Shown piece by piece: positions 16,296 through 21,209 of a DNA stretch of 21,209 bases. Below the pieces are notes generated by a model. That model had not been told where the DNA came from. It worked only from the letters and a program-made list of their open reading frames with translations, and did no database searches. The stretch lies in NCBI GenBank assembly GCA_038209155.1, contig JBBQYA010000050.1, forward strand, positions 1 through 21,209, in the 5' to 3' direction. Origin of the DNA: JBBQYA01 sp038209155 (GTDB taxonomy: Bacteria; Bacteroidota; Bacteroidia; Sphingobacteriales; Sphingobacteriaceae). Position numbers and translations under genes: made by a program. How positions within the stretch are numbered: the first letter of the stretch is position 1; every line of letters begins with the position of its first letter.

Positions 16296-18530
16296 TTACA
16301 ACTTTATGCCAAGCCCCAGATTTATGGTTCGGCCTTCGCCTGAAATTATTCCTGGACCTGGATATCCACCCGCTCTTCGTGTTGCATATTTAGTGTCGAT
16401 CAAATTGTTCACGCCAAATCGAACATTGTAGTTTTTCAAAAATTTGTATTCCATTGATACATCATAAACTTGATAACCATCAATTTTGCCAATTGTACTA
16501 ATAGCATTTGGAATCTCGGTATTGGTTGCATCGCTAAAAACTGAACTTGAAATACGAGTTTGCAAAGTAGTCGAAAAGCCTTTCCTAGAATATGTTAAAC
16601 CTATGTTGTGTATTTGACTTGGCGCATACTCCACTTTCTTGTTTTTTAAATTTTCCTCTTTGATTAGTATGTTTGGTGCTGTTCCAGTTATTGAAGTTGT
16701 TTTGAAATCAACATATTCTGCATTGATAAAAGCCATGGAAGCAAATAAACTAATATCTCCAACTTTTTCATTCATTTTTAAAGCATTCGTAATATTTAAA
16801 TCTACATAAGCTTCGGCACCTTTATTTACTGATTTTCCTAAATTTGTTCTGAACTGATAAGTAGCTTTTGATGGATCGTTATCAATGAATTTTCTAATTG
16901 TACCAATTCTATTATTATATTGAATGTAAAAAACGCTTGCATCAAAATTAATAAAATCAAATAGTGAACCTCTATAACCTAAATCTGCATTAAAACCGTT
17001 GTTATCCTTCAAGTTTTCGTCAATTACATCAGTAGTGGCTGGTGGCGTAATATCTGAAAATAAAACAGGACGATATGCTTGCGAAATATTAGCGTAAACA
17101 TTTGTGCTTTTGAATTTATATTCTAGTCCAATTCCCGTTAAAAACAATTTTCTTTTTATGTTTTTTGGAGTTAGGTTTACTACGGTCTCTTCATTGGTTG
17201 ATAGTCGTCCTTTTATATCAGAATCTATATCTTCATACCGAATTCCTGGAGTTACGCTAAATTTTTCGGTTAATCGAAATTGGTTTTCTACAAATAATGC
17301 AATATTATTTGTTGTAAATTCTAATTCTGCTGGAAATTGCTTAGTCAAAATAGTTGTGTTGTACCCAAATCCTGTATCGCCTTTTCCTCTTTGCTTTCTT
17401 AAAGTATTTGCTTGGTAAATTCTACCTCCAAAAGCTAAATTACTTTTCTGATTGAATAGATTATAGGAATAAATACCTCTAAGTTCTGAGCCTATATTTT
17501 TATAAAAATCTCTATCAATCTGTCGGTTATTAAAATCTTTCAATGTTGTATTTATTGTGTCTGAAATGTTTGGTGTTGCAAGAAATCCAATACTATTTCT
17601 TTCTCCAATTAATCCAAATACCTTTACATTGATCGTTAGATTTTCTTTTATTTTAGTGTCAAAATTTATGGCTGCAACATTCCAAGGGGTACTAAACCAA
17701 TTTCTTTGGCGAACAGATTGGCGGCTATTTTCGTTAAATTGTGCATCGGTTAAACCTCCTGATTGTTGAATTTCATAATCCATATTGCTGTATTCAGCTG
17801 ATATTTTTGATTTTGCATTAATTTTGTATTGCAAAAAACCGTATGTATTTCTTACTTCATATTCCCCGTTTTGTCTCCATCCATTTCCTTTACGATAATG
17901 ATTGTAAACAGAATAATTCCATTTTTTTGTGTTTCCACTTATGGCATTGTATGAACTAAGCATTCCGTAACTACCTACCGTATTCTGAGATTGAAAGGTG
18001 AAAGGTTTGTTAGAAGTTTCTTTTTTTAGCACATAATTTAATAATCCTCCGAATTGTGAACCATATTGCAAAGAAGCGCCACCTCTTACAATCTCTATTT
18101 TTTCTACCGCTTCCATCGGTGGGTTGTAGTAAGCTTCTGGATATCCGAAAACATCACTTGAAATATCATATCCATTTTGACGAGTATTAAACTCCCAACT
18201 TCGATTTGGATTTAATCCCCTTACACCTACAGAAATTTGCGTTCCAGAACCGTCATTTTCCCAAATACTTACACCTGGAACTCGGGAAAATATTTGCCGT
18301 GAATTATTGGTGCTAAGATTTGCATCTATACTAGAAAGTCTGATGACTTCATTCTTCTTGCCAGAAAAAATAGTTACTCCTTCTACCTCTTTTAATCTTT
18401 CAGGAACGGCTCTTTTAGATTCTACAGTTACTTCTTGTAGTTTCTGAACTTTGTTTGTGTCTTGTGCTTGAACTGTTAATATGCTCGATATGACAAGGGT
18501 AAACGCTAATAATGCTATTTTAAAATTCAT
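16296..18530 (-). CDS. TonB-dependent outer-membrane receptor, FecA-like
   Basis: 744 residues. The signal peptide ends at about VQA (residue 22). A TonB-box-like LQEVTVE follows (31-37), then the plug domain (~35-168) with PGVSIWENDGSG, VGVRGLNPNR, the NPP motif and IEIVRGGASLQYGSQFGG. The rest is a 22-strand-type barrel ending in the family-typical YATRRAGGYPGPG and GRTINLGLGIKL. Similarity is to the FecA-like group that imports ferric dicitrate or related siderophores; the substrate is inferred, not shown. There is no CarboxypepD-like N-terminal extension and no SusD neighbour, so it is not a glycan-uptake pair. An inverted repeat lies directly before the start codon, and a lipoprotein gene lies 149 bp upstream on the same strand. 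Confidence 0.9.
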   Translation of the reverse strand: MNFKIALLAFTLVISSILTVQAQDTNKVQKLQEVTVESKRAVPERLKEVEGVTIFSGKKNEVIRLSSIDANLSTNNSRQIFSRVPGVSIWENDGSGTQISVGVRGLNPNRSWEFNTRQNGYDISSDVFGYPEAYYNPPMEAVEKIEIVRGGASLQYGSQFGGLLNYVLKKETSNKPFTFQSQNTVGSYGMLSSYNAISGNTKKWNYSVYNHYRKGNGWRQNGEYEVRNTYGFLQYKINAKSKISAEYSNMDYEIQQSGGLTDAQFNENSRQSVRQRNWFSTPWNVAAINFDTKIKENLTINVKVFGLIGERNSIGFLATPNISDTINTTLKDFNNRQIDRDFYKNIGSELRGIYSYNLFNQKSNLAFGGRIYQANTLRKQRGKGDTGFGYNTTILTKQFPAELEFTTNNIALFVENQFRLTEKFSVTPGIRYEDIDSDIKGRLSTNEETVVNLTPKNIKRKLFLTGIGLEYKFKSTNVYANISQAYRPVLFSDITPPATTDVIDENLKDNNGFNADLGYRGSLFDFINFDASVFYIQYNNRIGTIRKFIDNDPSKATYQFRTNLGKSVNKGAEAYVDLNITNALKMNEKVGDISLFASMAFINAEYVDFKTTSITGTAPNILIKEENLKNKKVEYAPSQIHNIGLTYSRKGFSTTLQTRISSSVFSDATNTEIPNAISTIGKIDGYQVYDVSMEYKFLKNYNVRFGVNNLIDTKYATRRAGGYPGPGIISGEGRTINLGLGIKL

Positions 18531-18544
18531 TTTATTTATTATTC

Positions 18545-18567
18545 TTAATTAGACTATTTCTAATTAA
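18545..18567 (-). promoter_or_regulatory. Perfect inverted repeat before the TonB receptor start (putative operator)
   Basis: Arms TTAATTAGA (18545-18553) and TCTAATTAA (18559-18567) are perfectly complementary, with a 5-nt spacer CTATT. The element lies 14 nt upstream of the start codon and 4 nt downstream of a -7-like element, a position suited to a repressor. The half with the core is shared with the deiminase upstream region. Metal regulation is plausible for a FecA-like receptor but unproven; I do not see a classic Fur box. Confidence 0.5.
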
Positions 18568-18571
18568 CGCA

Positions 18572-18579
18572 CAAATGTA
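18572..18579 (-). promoter_or_regulatory. -7 promoter element of the TonB receptor gene
   Basis: On the minus strand the sequence is TACATTTG, an exact match to TAnnTTTG. I find no clear TTG -33 element at 19-21 nt upstream, which may mean the promoter is weak or activator-dependent. Confidence 0.4.
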
Positions 18580-18679
18580 GAATTTAAATCAATAATCTTT
18601 GTGCTTTTTAATAAAATAAATTAAGAATATTTCTGATTTAGAATTTGAGTTGACTGGATTAACTTTTATTTAAGGAGTT

Positions 18680-19318
18680 CTACTTTTGTCGTATAAAAGT
18701 TTCGCTATCGGTAAAGCCATCCTTTTTTACAAATTTTTTAAATTGACTTTTTGTTGATGAGATATGGTATGGAGGAATTGTATCTTGCTTAGTTTCTGTT
18801 ACTTCCTTTAAATTTTCAATATCTAATTTTGTAGATATGCGGCTAAGGATAAGTTTCCCTTTTGTGAGCTGAACTTTTTTGACTTCCCAACTTTCTTTAC
18901 CATATCGGGTGTTTAGAAAATAGTATCCTTTAAATGTTCTAACAACATTGTCATAGTTTAGGTGAAACAATGTGTCGACGTAATAAATGTGTTTTATTAA
19001 ACTATCACCATCATATTTTATTAAAGTCCTTTCATTTTTATTTAAATCGATAATCGTATTGCCAGACAGTTTAGAGTTACTGTCTAATTCATTTGGATGA
19101 ATTTTAATGTCATAGTCAAATATTCTTTTGATTAATTTGTCATCAATTAATAGCAGTGAAGAATCTGATTGACTCAGATATTGACCTTGTATACGTTTTG
19201 GAAAAATAGATAAATTGTCTATGTCAACTGGTTGCGGTTGATTAAAAGTTACCGCTGGTTCACACGCCAAGAAACTTTTTAAAATAAAAAATGTGCAGAT
19301 AATTTTTAGTTTTTGCAT
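18680..19318 (-). CDS. Predicted lipoprotein of unknown function
   Basis: 212 residues. The N terminus is a short charged/hydrophobic leader with a lipobox-like SFLAC, giving lipidation at Cys19. The mature part has no motif I can assign; it contains strand-forming repeats of the type found in small Bacteroidota lipoproteins (GQYLSQSDSSLLLID, TIIDLNKNERTLIKYDGDS) and a lysine-rich C-terminal half. It lies upstream of the TonB receptor on the same strand, but with 149 bp and a separate promoter element between them, so shared transcription is not certain. Confidence 0.65.
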   Translation of the reverse strand: MQKLKIICTFFILKSFLACEPAVTFNQPQPVDIDNLSIFPKRIQGQYLSQSDSSLLLIDDKLIKRIFDYDIKIHPNELDSNSKLSGNTIIDLNKNERTLIKYDGDSLIKHIYYVDTLFHLNYDNVVRTFKGYYFLNTRYGKESWEVKKVQLTKGKLILSRISTKLDIENLKEVTETKQDTIPPYHISSTKSQFKKFVKKDGFTDSETFIRQK

Positions 19319-19606
19319 TGGCTAAGAAGTTTTTTTTTAGAATACATCAAAAAATTTGCAGCAACCCAAATTTCCCATTATTTAAGCAAATTAATTTTAA
19401 AAATTATGAACTCGTTGTCTTTAGCTTTGATGTTTTTGTTAATATGAAAATTGTTTTAATCCTTTTTGGAAAGTATGTTTCTGTTTTATTAATGCAATGA
19501 ATTGTCAAATTTGCAATTATGTTTATTGAAGAGGCGAAATATATAGACTCTAAAACTTAAACAAATCTGGAAAAGCCAAAATTGTGCTTTATGGTACTTT
19601 GCGTTC
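19319..19606. other. Intergenic region without a convincing gene
   Basis: 288 bp between the lipoprotein start and the response-regulator stop. It is very AT-rich. A plus-strand open frame of about 60 codons (19318-19500) has no Bacteroidota-like start context, no recognisable domain and begins opposite the lipoprotein start codon, so I do not call it. I see no strong terminator hairpin for the signalling operon. Confidence 0.5.
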
Positions 19607-20026
19607 CTATTTTAATTCTTGAACAGGATCAGAAAAATATTCTTCTAAAATTTTGGTAAGCATTTCTTCGCTGAGTGGTTTAGAGTTAAATCCAATAATA
19701 TCAGGAAATTGGGTAGAGCGTTTCTTGTCTGCGGGGTTTTCGGATGTAGTAAGCATTACAATAACTACTTTTGCTTTTTGGTCTGATTTTAATTCTTTGT
19801 AAGCTTCCAGAAATTCCCATCCGTTCATTTTTGGCATATTAATGTCTAAAAATATAATCTCAGGACGAATTTGATTTTCATTTTTAAGAAAATTTATTGC
19901 TTCTTCACCGCTCAAAGCAACTTCAATATGTTCAGTAATGTTCATTTCATTAATCACGATTTGATGAAAATAGTTATCTTCAGCATCATCATCTATTAGT
20001 AAAATACACTTTAATTTTTTTATCAT
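19607..20026 (-). CDS. Single-domain response regulator (Rcp1-like)
   Basis: 139 residues, all receiver domain. The acidic pocket is IDDD (residues 11-14), the phosphorylated aspartate is D61 in FLDINMPKMNGWEF, the switch Thr lies in MLTTSE (93/94), and the conserved lysine is K116 in NSKPL. The sequence resembles the Rcp1-type stand-alone receivers paired with PAS/phytochrome-type kinases, with no output domain, so it probably acts by protein contact or in a phosphorelay. Its ATG overlaps the kinase stop by 4 bp (ATGA), showing coupled translation with its cognate kinase. Confidence 0.93.
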   Translation of the reverse strand: MIKKLKCILLIDDDAEDNYFHQIVINEMNITEHIEVALSGEEAINFLKNENQIRPEIIFLDINMPKMNGWEFLEAYKELKSDQKAKVVIVMLTTSENPADKKRSTQFPDIIGFNSKPLSEEMLTKILEEYFSDPVQELK

Positions 20027-20964
20027 ATTATTAATTTTTTAGGTATGGTAAAATAAAAGGTGCTTCCATTTTCAAGTTCAGATTCTAGCCAAATTCTTCC
20101 ACCATGAAGTTCAGTAATTTTCTTGCATTGAGCTAATCCAATACCGGTACCTGCATATTCATCTTTATTGTGTAGTCGCTGAAAAACTTTAAAAAGCTTT
20201 TTGTAATATATTTTGTCTATTCCAATTCCATTATCTTTAATTGCGAAGAGCCATTCTTTATCTTTTGATTTTGCGGTAATATTAATAATCGGATGCACAT
20301 CATTTTTCCTGAATTTGACTGCATTAATGATAAGGTTTTGAAAAAGTGATTTTATCCCTGAAAGATATCCGTTTATAACCGGCAATTGTTCGTAGTATAT
20401 CTCTGCTTTGCTTTCTTTAATAGATTCGTTTACATCATCTAATATATCCTTCAATAGCAAATTGCAATCTATTTCTATTTTGTTTTTATCATTTCCTATT
20501 CTTGAAAATTCCAATAAATCTCTGATAAGTGATTGCATACGAACCGTTGCTCCACCAATAGATGTCAAATACTGATCGGCATCTTTATCCAATCTGCCTT
20601 TGTATTTTTTCTGAAATAATCCTATGTAATTGGAAATGGTTCTTAATGGTTCCTGCAAATCGTGAGAAGCAATATATGCAAACTGTTCCATTTCTTTATT
20701 TGAACTGGTAAGCTTAATATTCATTTTTTCAATGCTGGCTTTTTCAACACTGTAATCTTCAAGAATATTTATTAAGGCTTTTTGAGTTTCTTCTGCTAAT
20801 CTTTTCTCCTTTGAATAATCATCCAAAATATTCATTACGGCTTTTTGCGTATTTCTTAATAGATTTTTTTCATCCTCTGTATCTTCCAAGATAGTAAGAA
20901 CAGTGGGCTGAGACTCCTCAAGAGATACTAATTGGCTTTTTATTTCAGAATTAGCATTTTCCAT
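20023..20964 (-). CDS. Soluble sensor histidine kinase with coiled-coil repeats
   Basis: 313 residues, no membrane segment. Residues 19-81 are three consecutive 21-residue helical repeats (beginning QPTVLTILED, QKAVMNILDD, QKALINILED), i.e. a nine-heptad signalling helix. It runs into the dimerisation/phosphoacceptor domain with His101 in SHDLQEPLR. The ATPase domain shows the N box (NLIINAVKFR, from residue 210), G1 (DNGIGID, 244-250), F box (F261) and G2 (GTGIGLAQC, from 272). There is no sensory domain in this protein. The gene starts 2 bp after the stop of a PAS-domain protein whose own C terminus is a coiled coil, so sensing is probably supplied in trans or by co-assembly. It probably phosphorylates the overlapping response regulator. 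Confidence 0.92.
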   Translation of the reverse strand: MENANSEIKSQLVSLEESQPTVLTILEDTEDEKNLLRNTQKAVMNILDDYSKEKRLAEETQKALINILEDYSVEKASIEKMNIKLTSSNKEMEQFAYIASHDLQEPLRTISNYIGLFQKKYKGRLDKDADQYLTSIGGATVRMQSLIRDLLEFSRIGNDKNKIEIDCNLLLKDILDDVNESIKESKAEIYYEQLPVINGYLSGIKSLFQNLIINAVKFRKNDVHPIINITAKSKDKEWLFAIKDNGIGIDKIYYKKLFKVFQRLHNKDEYAGTGIGLAQCKKITELHGGRIWLESELENGSTFYFTIPKKLII

Positions 20965-20966
20965 AA

Positions 20967-21209
20967 TTAACTGTTTTCATTTTTTATAAAACTAAGTTTT
21001 CCTCTTAATTCTTCATTTTCTTTTTTCAGTTCTATCATTTTCAACTCTCTACCAACTGTTAATTTTCTAAATCGTTCTAGTTCTACTAATCGCTCTAGTT
21101 CTTTTTCCCGTTCTGCCTCATTTCTCTCTAATTTTTTTTGAGCCGTAACATCTCTTGCTGCCGCAAATACTCCCAATACATTTCCTTTATCATCTTTATA
21201 AACTGATGC
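20967..21209 (-). CDS. C-terminal end of a PAS-domain sensor protein (5' partial)
   Basis: 81 codons are visible to the window edge. Read from the edge, it begins VYKDDKGNVLGVFAAARDVT, the characteristic end of a PAS/PAC domain, and then becomes a charged coiled coil (KLERNEAEREKELERLVELE, then FRKLTVGRELKMIELKKENE) that ends at NENS. No start codon lies in the window; an internal TTG at 21174-21176 is within the PAS domain and not a start. The protein ends without kinase domains, and the next gene, a kinase, follows after 2 bp. Confidence 0.85.
   Translation of the reverse strand, partial: ASVYKDDKGNVLGVFAAARDVTAQKKLERNEAEREKELERLVELERFRKLTVGRELKMIELKKENEELRGKLSFIKNENS

Noticed and set aside
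18541..18600. Classic Fur box upstream of the TonB receptor
   Set aside because: The inverted repeat found there does not match the GATAATGAT-type Fur consensus; regulator left unassigned.
19318..19500. Plus-strand open frame of about 60 codons
   Set aside because: No domain, no start context, starts opposite the lipoprotein start codon and is of low-complexity AT-rich composition.

Overview
The window is AT-rich Bacteroidota DNA. Several things point there together: two large PKD-repeat proteins with type IX secretion (T9SS) type-B C-terminal sorting domains, each followed by a PorP/SprF-family membrane protein; a small protein of the HYC_CC_PP type; a FecA-like TonB-dependent receptor; and TAnnTTTG-type -7 promoter elements. 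The sequence does not fix the genus. I see no rRNA, tRNA, transposase or CRISPR array.

Layout, left to right. Positions 1-7335 (+) hold the 3' part of a giant PKD-repeat surface protein (2063 residues visible, 5' end outside the window) and its PorP/SprF partner. Positions 7408-9288 (+) hold a compact three-gene set that looks metal-related: a cysteine-rich HYC_CC_PP-like protein, a periplasmic HMA-domain protein and an outer-membrane barrel. Positions 9433-13307 (+) hold a second PKD/type-B-CTD protein whose stop overlaps the start of a second PorP/SprF. From 13320 on, all genes are on the minus strand: a small hypothetical protein, a secreted alpha/beta hydrolase, a secreted agmatine/peptidylarginine-deiminase-family protein, a FecA-like TonB-dependent receptor, a lipoprotein, and a signalling operon (PAS protein cut by the window edge, histidine kinase, single-domain response regulator).

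How the genes may work together. The two left modules fit the known SprB/SprF arrangement, in which a PorP/SprF protein helps export or anchor a long type-B-CTD adhesin. The three metal genes between them look like an independent unit. On the right, the receptor and the secreted deiminase share a dyad-centred motif just upstream of their start codons and may be co-regulated. The PAS protein, kinase and regulator are tightly packed (2-bp gap, then a 4-bp ATGA overlap) and should form one signalling unit.

The most striking structure is inside the giant protein. Twenty consecutive PKD domains alternate strictly between two types and form ten two-domain units. The marker cysteine codons recur exactly every 507 nt (169 residues), with no net indel across all ten units. 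The two types also differ in a histidine/asparagine signature (HxYxH versus HxFxN).
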